From Aliikangiella marina (GTDB lineage: Bacteria > Pseudomonadota > Gammaproteobacteria > Enterobacterales > Kangiellaceae), in assembly GCF_007004765.1 (NCBI RefSeq), contig NZ_VIKR01000006.1, positions 310,001 through 374,000 on the forward strand: 64,000 nucleotides of DNA, written 5' to 3'. The notes under the pieces are model-generated. The model had not been told where the DNA came from. It was given only the letters and a program-made list of their open reading frames with translations, and searched no databases. Made by a program: the position numbers and the translations under genes. Positions 53,439-62,932 of this stretch are shown piece by piece. Position 1 is the stretch's first letter; each line of letters opens with the position of its first letter.

Positions 53439-53906
53439 TTAGTTTAAGGTCGTCAGCTCAATTTTTTGGCTTTCCTCGAGATGACTCCGGTGTTTTGCTT
53501 GCTCTTCATTTTGGCGAATAAGTTCACCAATAGAAATATTGTCAAGAAACGAGTTAATTCTTGCGCTCAAGTCTATCCATAGATTGTGGGTTAAGCATTG
53601 TTGACCGTCGTGACAATTAGCACGTCCCTCACAGCGAGAGACATCCATTGATTCGTTAACAGCATTGATAATATCTGCGACGCTTATTTCGTCTTGAGGG
53701 GCGTTGAGTTGATAACCACCACCGGGTCCGCGAATGCTTCTGACGAGGTTCTCTCGCCGTAATTTGGAAAACAGTTGTTCCAAATACGAAAGAGAGATCG
53801 CTTGTCTTTCGGAAATGTCATTCAGGTTAACCGGTCGGTCAACACTATTAATCGCCAAGTCAAGCATCGCTGTGACAGCGTATCGGCCTTTAGTTGTCAA
53901 TCTCAT
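53439..53906 (-). CDS. iscR: Fe-S dependent Rrf2 regulator IscR
   Basis: A 155-residue Rrf2 winged-helix protein starting at ATG 53906 ([15 protein letters not shown]); the frame is open 12 codons further. Cluster ligands C92, C98 and C104 ([14 protein letters not shown]) and H107 occupy the E. coli IscR positions, so a 2Fe-2S form is likely. It heads suf rather than isc genes, and carries an IscR-type site over its own promoter, implying feedback repression when clusters are plentiful. Confidence 0.93.
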   Translation of the reverse strand: MRLTTKGRYAVTAMLDLAINSVDRPVNLNDISERQAISLSYLEQLFSKLRRENLVRSIRGPGGGYQLNAPQDEISVADIINAVNESMDVSRCEGRANCHDGQQCLTHNLWIDLSARINSFLDNISIGELIRQNEEQAKHRSHLEESQKIELTTLN

Positions 53907-53968
53907 AACACACCCCACAACATCGCTAGAACCAGTGCCCACCTAGGTACTCGTTAAAATTCAGGGGG

Positions 53969-54001
53969 ATTGTCTAATAACCAAGTATTTTAGTCAAGTA
54001 A
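53969..54001 (-). promoter_or_regulatory. iscR-suf promoter with IscR-type site
   Basis: On the reverse strand TTGACT (53992-53997) and GACAAT (53969-53974) are 17 bases apart. The 25 bases at 53977-54001 agree with the published type 1 IscR site ATASYYGACTRWWWYAGTCRRSTAT in 21 positions by my alignment. The site covers the -35, as expected of repression by cluster-bound IscR. Confidence 0.75.
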
Positions 54002-54030
54002 TTGCTGCTTGGATTGATAGCTTAAAGCTA

Positions 54031-54801
54031 TTACTTTTGGTTGATTGCTTTTAGCATCGCTTTAAAGGCCTTAGGGTTAGCGGCGATAATCGAGTCGCTA
54101 TCCTGATAGTTGGGATTCCCCGCGATATCAGAAACCATCCCGCCAGCTTCTTTTACCAGCAACGCACCGGCTGCAGTATCCCATTCGCTTAGCCCAAATT
54201 CCCAAAACCCATCTAAACGACCTGCTGCAACATAAGCTAGGTCGAGTGCCGCAGAGCCTGCGCGTCGCATATCTGAACATTCAGGAAATAGTTTGCCGAA
54301 AATGTTTAGGTATTTGTCTAAGATCTCTGGATTTCGGAAAGGAAAACCTGTCGCCAACAATGCATGTTCCAACCCGTTGGTATTGCTGACTCTGATCCTT
54401 TTTCCATTAAATTGCGCGCCGCGACCACGCACCGCGGTAAATAACTCCTCCCGAACAGGATCATAAACCACTCCGACTTCAGTTTTACCTTGGTATTTAC
54501 AGGCAATTGAAATCGCCCAATGCGGTACTTTGCGGATAAAATTAGTGGTTCCGTCAATCGGATCGATAACCCACTGATACTCACTGTCTCCCTGACGACC
54601 ACTTTCCTCGCCGAGAAACGCATGATCAGCGTATGAGTGAGAGATGGTATCGATGATAATTTGTTCAGCGGCTTTGTCGACATTAGTGACATAGTCGTGT
54701 TGAGATTTACTCTGTACAGAACGAATTTTGTCGGACTCGCGAATGATAAAGTCCCCAGCCTTGCGCGCAGCGCGAACTGCAATAGTCAAAAATGCTTGCA
54801 T
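54031..54801 (-). CDS. suhB: Inositol-1-monophosphatase SuhB
   Basis: A 256-residue phosphatase when started at the inner ATG at 54801 (MQAFLTIAVRAARKAG). Metal-binding motifs: FLGEESG, WVIDPIDGTTNFIR and SEWDTAAGALLVKEAGG. SuhB also takes part in rRNA antitermination in E. coli. It lies directly upstream of the iscR promoter region and on the same strand, with its own end 29 bases from that site. Confidence 0.93.
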   Translation of the reverse strand: MQAFLTIAVRAARKAGDFIIRESDKIRSVQSKSQHDYVTNVDKAAEQIIIDTISHSYADHAFLGEESGRQGDSEYQWVIDPIDGTTNFIRKVPHWAISIACKYQGKTEVGVVYDPVREELFTAVRGRGAQFNGKRIRVSNTNGLEHALLATGFPFRNPEILDKYLNIFGKLFPECSDMRRAGSAALDLAYVAAGRLDGFWEFGLSEWDTAAGALLVKEAGGMVSDIAGNPNYQDSDSIIAANPKAFKAMLKAINQK

Positions 54802-55045
54802 AATCAAAGATACCTAAATTGTTTAATAGCGGGTCCAAGTACACCGTCGCTCAAATACTCGTTTGCAGCTCACACCAAGGGCGTCTGGACGGGCGCAAGT
54901 ATAGCTGAATTGCCCGCTAGATAAAACCCGCTTTTGCTTAAATCTATCCTCATTAGTCGCTCCCTCTAATAGACTAACTATAGAACAATATTTAGTGTAT
55001 GCTTGCTCTCTTTGTAGCCGATCTTATCCAAGAAAAGGGAGTCAA

Positions 55046-55540
55046 TTGAACTTATTAAATCTAGCCATCTTAACGGTATCCGATACGCGAAATCTAGAGA
55101 CTGACAGTTCCGGCGCTTATCTTGAACAAGCAGCCAAGGAAGCAGGGCATAACATAGTCGAGCGAGCAATTGTAATCGATGATATTTACCAAATCAGAGC
55201 AAAGATTTCCTCATGGGTAGCCGACAATTCTGTAAATGTCATTTTAACGACTGGCGGAACCGGATTTTTTGGTCGAGACTCGACACCAGAAGCTGTCGCT
55301 CCGCTTTTCGATAAACAGATCGAAGGCTTTGGTGAATTGTTTCGACAAGTCTCTTTTGAAGAGATTGGCTCCTCCACTATTCAAAGTAGGGCAGTTGGTG
55401 GGTTAGCCAACAATACCGTCATTTTTTGCTTGCCCGGCTCTAGCGGTGCATGCAAGACAGGTTGGAGTAAAATAATAAAACAACAATTAGACTCAAATTA
55501 TAAACCCTGTAATTTCGTCAAGCTACTCACCAATCGCTAG
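55046..55540 (+). CDS. moaB: MoaB/Mog family molybdenum cofactor protein
   Basis: A 164-residue protein if started at the TTG at 55046, which has AGGGAG upstream; the frame is open to 54995. [20 protein letters not shown] and [17 protein letters not shown] are the molybdopterin-binding motifs of MoaB, and the final part contains [18 protein letters not shown]. It adenylates or binds molybdopterin during cofactor synthesis. No other moa genes are in the window. Confidence 0.88.
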   Translation: MNLLNLAILTVSDTRNLETDSSGAYLEQAAKEAGHNIVERAIVIDDIYQIRAKISSWVADNSVNVILTTGGTGFFGRDSTPEAVAPLFDKQIEGFGELFRQVSFEEIGSSTIQSRAVGGLANNTVIFCLPGSSGACKTGWSKIIKQQLDSNYKPCNFVKLLTNR

Positions 55541-55635
55541 TTCACTTATCGTGTTTTGCTGTCCATCGGTTGTCTGCTCACTGATAGGTTTTGGAAAATA
55601 TTAATTAAAATAATAATCTGGGAGTCTGGATAAAA

Positions 55636-57414
55636 ATGAAACACCAAGCATTGCTTATTTATTTATTGGTCGCTTTGGGTTTTGCAACTCAAACTCATGC
55701 TTCATCCAATCAAGCGACGAGTCAATTGCATGCGCTTTTCGAGGAGGATTGGCAGGCAAGAGTCGATCGTTCTCCGATGTTGTCGACGCGAATGGGTTTT
55801 TCCGACAAGAACCATTTGCTGCAAGACGTCTCGGAAGCAGCCTATCAAGCTTGGGCCGATAAAAGCCGACAGTTTTTGGAAGACCTGAAAAAGATTAACT
55901 ACCAAGCGTTGGCAAGAGAAGATCAGATTAACTATCAAATTTTTCAGCGCCAATTAGAGAGACGGATAAGCGAAATCGAATATCAAACATACCAGATACC
56001 TTTTCTTTCAGATTCTGGTTTTCATACATCGATCATGCGCATGCACACTTCGATCCCTTTAAAAAATATAAAGGATTATCAAAATTATCTCGAGCGCTTA
56101 AAGGCGGTGCCAGAGTTCTTTGCAGAAAATCAACGCAATATGGAAAAAGGATTAGCTCGCGGTTACTCAATGCCAAAAGTGGTCATGAAAGGATTTACCG
56201 ATGTTATTTTAGCGGCTTATGAGAAGGGGTGGCAGGATTCTGCTTTTTGGAAAGTGTTTGAATCGATGCCCGAATCATTTAATCAAAACGATGCGAAAAA
56301 ATTAAAAGCAGAAGCGAAAGTTGTAATTAAAGATAAATTGATTCCAGCCTTTAAAGCACTCTATGACTTTTTTGAAAACACTTATATACCAAAAACCAAA
56401 CAATCTTTGGGCGCTTACGACTTTCCGAATGGAAAGGCCTATTATGGCGCTCAAATCGATCATTACACAACTTTAGCGCTATCGGCTGATGAAATCCATC
56501 AAATTGGTTTAAATGAAGTAAAGAGAATTCGTAGTGAAATGGAAACGGTGATTAAACAAGCAAACTTTGATGGTAGCTTTAAAGCGTTTCTGAAGTTTCT
56601 TCGAGAGTCGCCGCAATTTTATGCAAAGACCGCCCAAGATTTAATTATCAGAGCGTCATACCTTGCCAAAAAAGCTGATGGTCAACTTCCTAAGCTATTC
56701 ACTAAACTGCCAAGACAACCTTATGCCGTTGAGCCGGTTCCTGATGCGATTGCGCCTAAATATACGACAGGCCGCTATCTTTCTGCCCCTTTAGATAGTG
56801 AGCGACCGGGAGTTTATTGGGTGAATACCTATGCACTTGATAAAAGGCCACTCTACGTCTTAGAAGCATTAACTTTGCACGAAGCTGTACCAGGTCATCA
56901 TTTGCAAAATGCCCTCAATCAAGAACTAACGAATGTGCCAAACTTCAGACGTTATTCGTATATCTCTGCATTTGGAGAAGGTTGGGGACTCTATAGTGAA
57001 AGGCTTGGTCTTGAGATGGGATTTTATGAAGATCCTTACAGCGAATTTGGTCGCTTGAGTTATGAAATGTGGCGTGCCGCGAGACTAGTTATAGATACCG
57101 GAATTCACGCAAAAGGTTGGAGCCGAGAACAGGCCATCGAGTTGCTAGAGGAAAACTCGGCTTTATCGACGCATAATATTCGAACTGAGGTGGATCGTTA
57201 TATATCATGGCCTGGGCAAGCCCTGTCTTACAAATTAGGTGAAATAAAAATTCTCGAGTTAAGGAAAAAGGCCGAGAAAATGTTGGGTGAAAAATTTGAT
57301 ATTCGATTGTTTCACGATGCAATACTACAAAACGGCTCCGTTCCGCTACCGATATTGGAGCAGGAAATTGATCGTTTTATCAAGCATCACCAAATGAAAA
57401 AGGCGACTAACTAG
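55636..57414 (+). CDS. DUF885 family peptidase-like lipoprotein or exported protein
   Basis: A 592-residue protein with a signal peptide (core ALLIYLLVALGFATQTHA). The central to C-terminal region has LHEAVPGHHLQNALNQEL, an HExxxxHH-type metal site of DUF885, followed by SAFGEGWGLYSERLGLEMGF, the second half of the zinc site. Members are presumed peptidases in the periplasm. GGAG lies upstream of the ATG at a long spacing. It ends on a hairpin terminator. Confidence 0.85.
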   Translation: MKHQALLIYLLVALGFATQTHASSNQATSQLHALFEEDWQARVDRSPMLSTRMGFSDKNHLLQDVSEAAYQAWADKSRQFLEDLKKINYQALAREDQINYQIFQRQLERRISEIEYQTYQIPFLSDSGFHTSIMRMHTSIPLKNIKDYQNYLERLKAVPEFFAENQRNMEKGLARGYSMPKVVMKGFTDVILAAYEKGWQDSAFWKVFESMPESFNQNDAKKLKAEAKVVIKDKLIPAFKALYDFFENTYIPKTKQSLGAYDFPNGKAYYGAQIDHYTTLALSADEIHQIGLNEVKRIRSEMETVIKQANFDGSFKAFLKFLRESPQFYAKTAQDLIIRASYLAKKADGQLPKLFTKLPRQPYAVEPVPDAIAPKYTTGRYLSAPLDSERPGVYWVNTYALDKRPLYVLEALTLHEAVPGHHLQNALNQELTNVPNFRRYSYISAFGEGWGLYSERLGLEMGFYEDPYSEFGRLSYEMWRAARLVIDTGIHAKGWSREQAIELLEENSALSTHNIRTEVDRYISWPGQALSYKLGEIKILELRKKAEKMLGEKFDIRLFHDAILQNGSVPLPILEQEIDRFIKHHQMKKATN

Positions 57415-57430
57415 TCGCCTTTCAATTTTA
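57401..57430 (+). terminator. Hairpin terminator overlapping the DUF885 stop
   Basis: AGGCGACT (57401-57408) pairs with AGTCGCCT (57413-57420) around a four-base loop that includes the stop codon, followed by a broken T run. Confidence 0.65.
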
Positions 57431-57448
57431 AATGCGTTGCTCGAGAAG

Positions 57449-58753
57449 CTATACTGATAAAAACGATAACCAGCTCTTGCCACCGAATAACTTCTCATGT
57501 AGTTCGTGCGCATCGATATCAGTACTTGTGCTTCTTAAGCTTTGGTCGATTTGCATTGGCATGTCATATCTGTCAACGGGATTATCAGCTAAGCTAACAA
57601 TCTTGGGTTTGTCGATAGAGATGTTCATATGATCCCTAACAACAGCAACTCGGGGTCTTAATCGCGATTTTTCGGGTTGCTCAACAACGATACCAATTGA
57701 GTCATTAGTTAATTTCACCAAGCTACCGGTAGGGTAGATGCCGATTGCTTGAATAAACTCTTCAACAAGTTCTCTTTGGAATAACTGGCCGCGAGTACTG
57801 TAAAGATGCGAAATAGCTTCTGCAGGTGTCATCGCTTCTGCGCCAGGATACGGATTAATCAATTGTTCGTAATAATCAGCCAAGCCTGCGACGCGCGCTA
57901 AAAACGGAATTCGATTACCAACAAGGTTTCTAGGGTAGCCTCGGCCGTTATTTCTTTCGCAGTAGGCCGACAAAATGTAATTTACTTGATGACTGCTAGA
58001 GAACATTTTTGTGGTTTCTTCTAGTGTGTAATCAATATGCTGTTTATATGCATTTTCTTCTTCTGTAGATTGACGGCTGTATAGTAGCTCTTTCGGGAGC
58101 TTGCATTTACCGATAGGTGCTAGAAGAAGTGCTGTACCAATATCGCGTAAATCATGACGGGATAGTCCCAAATGTCTACCGAAAATCATGCCCCACACGG
58201 CACTTCGGATCGCTTGTTGATGAAGCGCTTCGTTTTCGATTCCGATGCGGCATAACCAGGCGAGAGCATTAGGGTTTTTAATAATGCTCTTGACCATTTC
58301 TGCAGAAGCTTTGCGAACTTCTGAAATGTTGACATATCCGTTGTGTTCCGCATCGTGATAGATAGCAGACATTTGTGCGACAATATGCTCGTATGTTTGA
58401 GAAACTACTTTTACCTCTTTTTTCAGTCGACCAGTAATCGCGTAATTTTCAACACGTGGTTTGAATCGCGCTTTTTCGTTCATCATGCGGATGATTTTTG
58501 GATCAACAACTTCCGCCTCGGCTTTACCCGACTTCGGCGATAAGACCAAACGCGATTGAACGTCAACCGTGCTTAGGAATTGGTCGACATAGACTTTGTT
58601 ACAGTAGTGAGAAAGGAGGTCAAGTTCTTCCTGCTTGGTTATTCTGAAACCCTGGATAGGAAAGGGCGTCTGAACCCAAGGCACGTCCAGGCGAGATATG
58701 TACATGCCTATCTCTAAGTTTTGGACTGGAATTTCCTGGGTGGTGATATGCAT
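57449..58753 (-). CDS. Degenerate HD-GYP domain protein
   Basis: A 434-residue protein: an N-terminal DUF3391-type domain (about residues 1-125, with IGMYISRLDVPWVQTPFP), then an HD-GYP-like domain. The catalytic HD pair is replaced by Ala-Pro (LLLAPIGKCKLP, A212-P213), and the HHE-x2-DGxGYP signature reads AYCERNNGRGYP (residues 263-274), so the metal site is lost while GYP remains. It is unlikely to cleave cyclic di-GMP; a binding or scaffolding role is possible. It is monocistronic. Confidence 0.82.
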   Translation of the reverse strand: MHITTQEIPVQNLEIGMYISRLDVPWVQTPFPIQGFRITKQEELDLLSHYCNKVYVDQFLSTVDVQSRLVLSPKSGKAEAEVVDPKIIRMMNEKARFKPRVENYAITGRLKKEVKVVSQTYEHIVAQMSAIYHDAEHNGYVNISEVRKASAEMVKSIIKNPNALAWLCRIGIENEALHQQAIRSAVWGMIFGRHLGLSRHDLRDIGTALLLAPIGKCKLPKELLYSRQSTEEENAYKQHIDYTLEETTKMFSSSHQVNYILSAYCERNNGRGYPRNLVGNRIPFLARVAGLADYYEQLINPYPGAEAMTPAEAISHLYSTRGQLFQRELVEEFIQAIGIYPTGSLVKLTNDSIGIVVEQPEKSRLRPRVAVVRDHMNISIDKPKIVSLADNPVDRYDMPMQIDQSLRSTSTDIDAHELHEKLFGGKSWLSFLSV

Positions 58754-59376
58754 TAACGGGTGCCTCTCATTTACTCTCGTTTATCCCGAAACAACAAACA
58801 TATTCCTAATTGACGTAGTGTTAATCATAGCGCAAAAAATCAATAAATTGCGGAACAAGTTCACATTATCGTATGAGTTGCCTTTATTTGTCGCAAAACG
58901 AGATGTAAAGTTACCTATGTTTTGTGTCTACCAAATACGTTATTTTACGCTATTTTTAGTACACTGTTTTAATAAAAAAATATTATTATCAGTAAGATAG
59001 CGGTGTCATTTAAAGTAATTTATCTTCAGTAAATCATCTTCTCAGTATCTTATAAATTTTTGACTCATTTCTTTACCAAATCTCAAAACTAGTAGTTATA
59101 TCGACTGAATTTGGTAATTTTTAAGTATTTTATTGTGTATTTTATGAGATATTTTTCAATTAGCGCGTTATCTCGCGGTAATTGACAAAAAGCAATGTTT
59201 AACATTTGCCCAAATTCGCCATAATCAAGCTTTATTAACTTGCCTTCCAGTCTTACGATTATGTTGGTCAAGCGCAGCGTCATATACAGCGTCATATACA
59301 GTGTCATATAATAAGTGTTCTAGTCCTGCTATACACCGTCAGGCACATAATTTTAACACCGTTACAAGATAGTTCG
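58754..59376. other. AT-rich gap with 12-base repeats
   Basis: These 623 bases hold no convincing gene. AGCGTCATATAC occurs twice exactly (59276-59287, 59288-59299), then a third time with two changes (59300-59311). A reverse-strand frame of 72 codons here (59089-59307) begins inside the repeats with a low-complexity start and is not called. The left part should hold the promoter of the HD-GYP gene. Confidence 0.5.
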
Positions 59377-61020
59377 CTAGCGTTCTGTTTTTATGACTTC
59401 AGAGAGTGTTCTTGCTTTGGTAGGTTCTAACAGTAGGTTTTCTACAGCATTGAGTAAAGAGTGGCCAGATAACAAAATCTCTCGGTTGATATTGAAACTC
59501 GTTGAAGCGGCTTCTCTTTCTAACTCTCCAGTCGAAATTAATTGATAAATCAACTTGTTATATTCTCCATGGGCTCGACTTAATTGCTCAAACATCATGT
59601 TGAGTTGACTAATTGGGATATCATCAGTTTTTAACCAGTCTACGATATGTTGATAGCTTTCATGCAAAGCATGGATAACCAAATGCGAGGCGCCGTCTCC
59701 AGTTTCAAGCTGTTCAGAAAATTGTTCGACGTCTTGTCGAATATCTTTAATACTTTTGGCGGCATATATCGTGTCTCGAAGCGCAACCAATAACTGGAGC
59801 ACTTTCTCCGACTCAGCATTAGTGCTTATTGAATTCTGAATGCTTATCAAATATTTAGTGATTTTTGCTTCTGCGCGTTTTAACGCATTGTAATCACTTG
59901 TGCCAGCAGACTGCTTGAGGACATCGTCCAGATTATCCTCAAATACTGAGTGATCAAAAGCTAGTGTTTCGCTGTTAACTCGCATCGTTTGAATCATTAG
60001 GTTTTTAATGTCGTCTTCCGCAGCAAGCAACCCCGCATTGATTATTTTGTAGTCGACAGATTCAATTTTTAAGCGAGATTCCGTTGGCGGGGGAAAGGTT
60101 TTTAGGGCCAGCGTTTCTAAGCGATTTATCAGTGGTAAGAAAAGCAATATTCCAAATAGGTTAAAACTGGTGTGGATCGCGACGAGCGAAAATAAGGGAT
60201 CGGTAAAACCATAAATGTCGGCCACCAAATAAAGCAAAAAGGAAATGGCAGCGAGAGCCAAAAGATCAGTCACCAAATTAAACACAAAATGCACTAACGC
60301 CACTTGCTTTTTACTGGTTGCACCATAAAGCGCGCCTATCATCACAGTGCTGGTAGTACCTAAATCGGCCCCTATGATCAATGCTGCTGCCATCGGAAGT
60401 TCAAGAATACCGGCGTTGAGCGCGGACAATGCAATCAGCATTGTAGCGGAGCTGGATTGGATAATTGCAGTTAGTATTGTGCCGAGAATAAAAAAGAAAA
60501 TTACCGGCATATCTTTTAGCTCGTTTATATCGACAAGCTCAGTGATAAAGCCGATACCATCCTTCATCAAGGATAAGCCGACCAATAAAAGACCGACGGC
60601 GAAAAATGCCATGCCTGCGTATTTAATCTTTGCCGAACGGTCTGCAAGGATAATTAACATCGAGCCAGCGGCCATGATCGGAAATGCATATTCAGCCAAA
60701 TCTAACTTAAAGCCGATAATCGTGACAATCCAGCCGGTAAAGGTAGTACCCAAGTTTGAGCCAAGAATAATACCGATTGCATTGCGAAAAGGAATGATTG
60801 ATGCGGCGACAAATGCCAGGGTGATTAACCCCACTAGAGAGCTACTTTGCAAAACGGCTGTCGCAGCAGTTCCCAACAATATACCTTTAACCGGCGTATC
60901 AGTCTGACTTGAAAGTGCCTTGTTGAGAGAGCGGCTGCCTAAATTGGATAAGGCATCTTCAAGTTGCTTCATTGCGAAAATAAAAATCACAATGCCGGAT
61001 ATAAAAAGTACAAAATTCAT
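59377..61020 (-). CDS. Na/Pi cotransporter family protein
   Basis: A 547-residue protein. The first 310 residues hold two Na/Pi-cotransporter repeats with QSSS motifs (TAVLQSSSLVGLITLAFV and IIQSSSATMLIALSA). The rest is a PhoU-like helical domain (LRDTIYAAKSIKDIRQDVEQ). It probably takes up phosphate with sodium, or has a regulatory role, as in NptA/YjbB. It is monocistronic; about 190 bases separate it from cmoB. Confidence 0.88.
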   Translation of the reverse strand: MNFVLFISGIVIFIFAMKQLEDALSNLGSRSLNKALSSQTDTPVKGILLGTAATAVLQSSSLVGLITLAFVAASIIPFRNAIGIILGSNLGTTFTGWIVTIIGFKLDLAEYAFPIMAAGSMLIILADRSAKIKYAGMAFFAVGLLLVGLSLMKDGIGFITELVDINELKDMPVIFFFILGTILTAIIQSSSATMLIALSALNAGILELPMAAALIIGADLGTTSTVMIGALYGATSKKQVALVHFVFNLVTDLLALAAISFLLYLVADIYGFTDPLFSLVAIHTSFNLFGILLFLPLINRLETLALKTFPPPTESRLKIESVDYKIINAGLLAAEDDIKNLMIQTMRVNSETLAFDHSVFEDNLDDVLKQSAGTSDYNALKRAEAKITKYLISIQNSISTNAESEKVLQLLVALRDTIYAAKSIKDIRQDVEQFSEQLETGDGASHLVIHALHESYQHIVDWLKTDDIPISQLNMMFEQLSRAHGEYNKLIYQLISTGELEREAASTSFNINREILLSGHSLLNAVENLLLEPTKARTLSEVIKTER

Positions 61021-61210
61021 TTAACGATGCTTTCCGAATTAATTTGTTGCTTGGCAAGAGTCGGTTTACTCGAGCCAGTTACTGCGTACGATAACGAATG
61101 TTATCGCTAAGTCTATTGACTTAAAACAAACAATAATCCGAAGTTGTATGAGTAGTAGCGCTTTTATCTCTCAAGGTTTGTGCGCTTGTTATCTGACAGA
61201 ATTCTTACAG

Positions 61211-62203
61211 TTACACCCTCGCAATCACAGTTGCTCTTTTGGGTGCAGGGTAGCCCTCTAAGGTTCTATCGTGATCTTCCGGGTCGAGATAATTCTCTAA
61301 GGAATGGAAATGCATCCATTCGGTTGCTCGTTGCTCATGAATGGTCGTTTGAGTTACATCCACGGTGTTTATTGATTGAAAACCACAGCGCTTTAGCCAT
61401 AGTTCGAGTGCCTTAACTGAAGGCAAGAACCAAACATTTCTCATCTGGGCATATCGGTCATAAGGCATTAGAACCTGATTTTCATCGCCATCGATTACCA
61501 AAGTTTCCAGCACGAGCTCGCCTTTTCTACCGAGAAGGTTCTTGAGGGCGAGTATATGTTGGATTGGCGATCGTCTGTGGTACAAGACGCCCATAGAAAA
61601 TACCGTATCAAAGCCTGATTTTGGCATATCTTCAGGCATATCCTCGATGCCGAGAGGTAATAGATGTACTGGCTGAGGACCTAAGTATTTTTTCATAATC
61701 GCAAATTGTGCGAGAAACTTTTGTGAGGGGTCAATGCCGAGCACAAACTTAGCGCCTGCGCCTAACATACGCCAGCAGTGATAACCATTGCCGCACCCCA
61801 CATCGAGTATTGTACGATGCTTTAAATCGGATAAATGCGGAATGATTCTGTCCCACTTCCAATCAGAACGCCACTCGGTATCAATATGAATACCGAATAA
61901 ATTAAACGGACCTTTTCGCCAAGGGTGAAGTTGTTTTAAGTCGGCGACAAACTTTTCTTTTTGTGTCTCATCCAGCTGCTGCGCTAAGGCTTCGCTATCA
62001 CCGATTGACACACCACTTGTAAGATCGCTCACTCGAGTTTCTAATTTTGGCAAACCCTCGATCAGAGTGGTCCACTGTTCAAGCTCTCCATGGGTATATT
62101 CCTGGTACTTTTGTTCAACTGCTCGTTCTAAAAACTCACTTATTCCGCTAACTGGAGTACGAGCTATATCGTTTTTTAATTGATTAAAGTCGATCATTTG
62201 CAA
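61211..62203 (-). CDS. cmoB: tRNA U34 carboxymethyltransferase CmoB
   Basis: A 330-residue enzyme. WRSDWKWDRIIPHLSDLKHR and ILDVGCGNGYHCWRM form the carboxy-SAM site, and GVLYHRRSPIQHI is typical. With CmoA it makes cmo5U at the wobble position of tRNAs. It starts one base after the cmoA stop. Confidence 0.95.
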   Translation of the reverse strand: MQMIDFNQLKNDIARTPVSGISEFLERAVEQKYQEYTHGELEQWTTLIEGLPKLETRVSDLTSGVSIGDSEALAQQLDETQKEKFVADLKQLHPWRKGPFNLFGIHIDTEWRSDWKWDRIIPHLSDLKHRTILDVGCGNGYHCWRMLGAGAKFVLGIDPSQKFLAQFAIMKKYLGPQPVHLLPLGIEDMPEDMPKSGFDTVFSMGVLYHRRSPIQHILALKNLLGRKGELVLETLVIDGDENQVLMPYDRYAQMRNVWFLPSVKALELWLKRCGFQSINTVDVTQTTIHEQRATEWMHFHSLENYLDPEDHDRTLEGYPAPKRATVIARV

Positions 62204-62932
62204 CTATTTGATTGCCACTATAGACATAAAATTAAATTGTTGAAACCAGCAATCAGCAGTCTTGAAGCCGATTGTTTTTAGTCGTTTTAGGTGCTCGGGT
62301 AATGTTTCAGGTATGAGGACATTTTCGAGTGAATTCCTTTTTTGGCTAATTTCTAGATCGCTGTAGCCATTTTCTTTCTTAAACTCATGATGAACATCTA
62401 TCATCAGTTGATTCATTTGTGGATCATCGAAAGAAACCTTCTCAGATAATACAAGTATTCCCCCAGGGTTGAGGGCTTCGTAGATAGCGGTTAACAGCTC
62501 AACTCGTTTGTTTTTATCAATAAATTGGAGCGTAAAGTTGAGCGCTACCATGGAAGCATTAGACATTGGAAAGTCAGTAACATCACCTAAATGTAACTCG
62601 ATTTCTGTTTGATGTTTAAATGCGTCGATATGCTGTTGGCAACGGGTAAGCATTGCTTCTGAGTTATCAATGCCTATTACCTTGCACCCATTTTGCTGAA
62701 TACCCTGACTCATCGCTAAACTGGCCGCGCCGAGCGAACAACCTAAGTCGTAGCAATTTGTACCTTGTTTGACATATTTGCTGGCGAACTTTTCGATATG
62801 TTTAATCATTATCGGATAGCCGGGAACAGAACGTTTGATCATATCCGGAAAGACTTCGGCGACCTTCTGGTCAAAAGCAAAAGGCATTGCTTTTACTGGT
62901 GAGGAAAACAAAGTGTCTGGTTTATCACTCAT
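62204..62932 (-). CDS. cmoA: Carboxy-SAM synthase CmoA
   Basis: A 242-residue methyltransferase-fold enzyme that makes carboxy-SAM from SAM and prephenate. YDLGCSLGAASLAMS, VIGIDNSEAML and NFTLQFI are family hallmarks. It overlaps pepE by four bases and is followed at once by cmoB. Confidence 0.95.
   Translation of the reverse strand: MSDKPDTLFSSPVKAMPFAFDQKVAEVFPDMIKRSVPGYPIMIKHIEKFASKYVKQGTNCYDLGCSLGAASLAMSQGIQQNGCKVIGIDNSEAMLTRCQQHIDAFKHQTEIELHLGDVTDFPMSNASMVALNFTLQFIDKNKRVELLTAIYEALNPGGILVLSEKVSFDDPQMNQLMIDVHHEFKKENGYSDLEISQKRNSLENVLIPETLPEHLKRLKTIGFKTADCWFQQFNFMSIVAIK

Noticed and set aside
59089-59307. Reverse-strand frame of 72 codons starting in the 12-base repeats
   Set aside because: Repeated MTLY-like start comes from the repeats; no ribosome site and no recognisable product.
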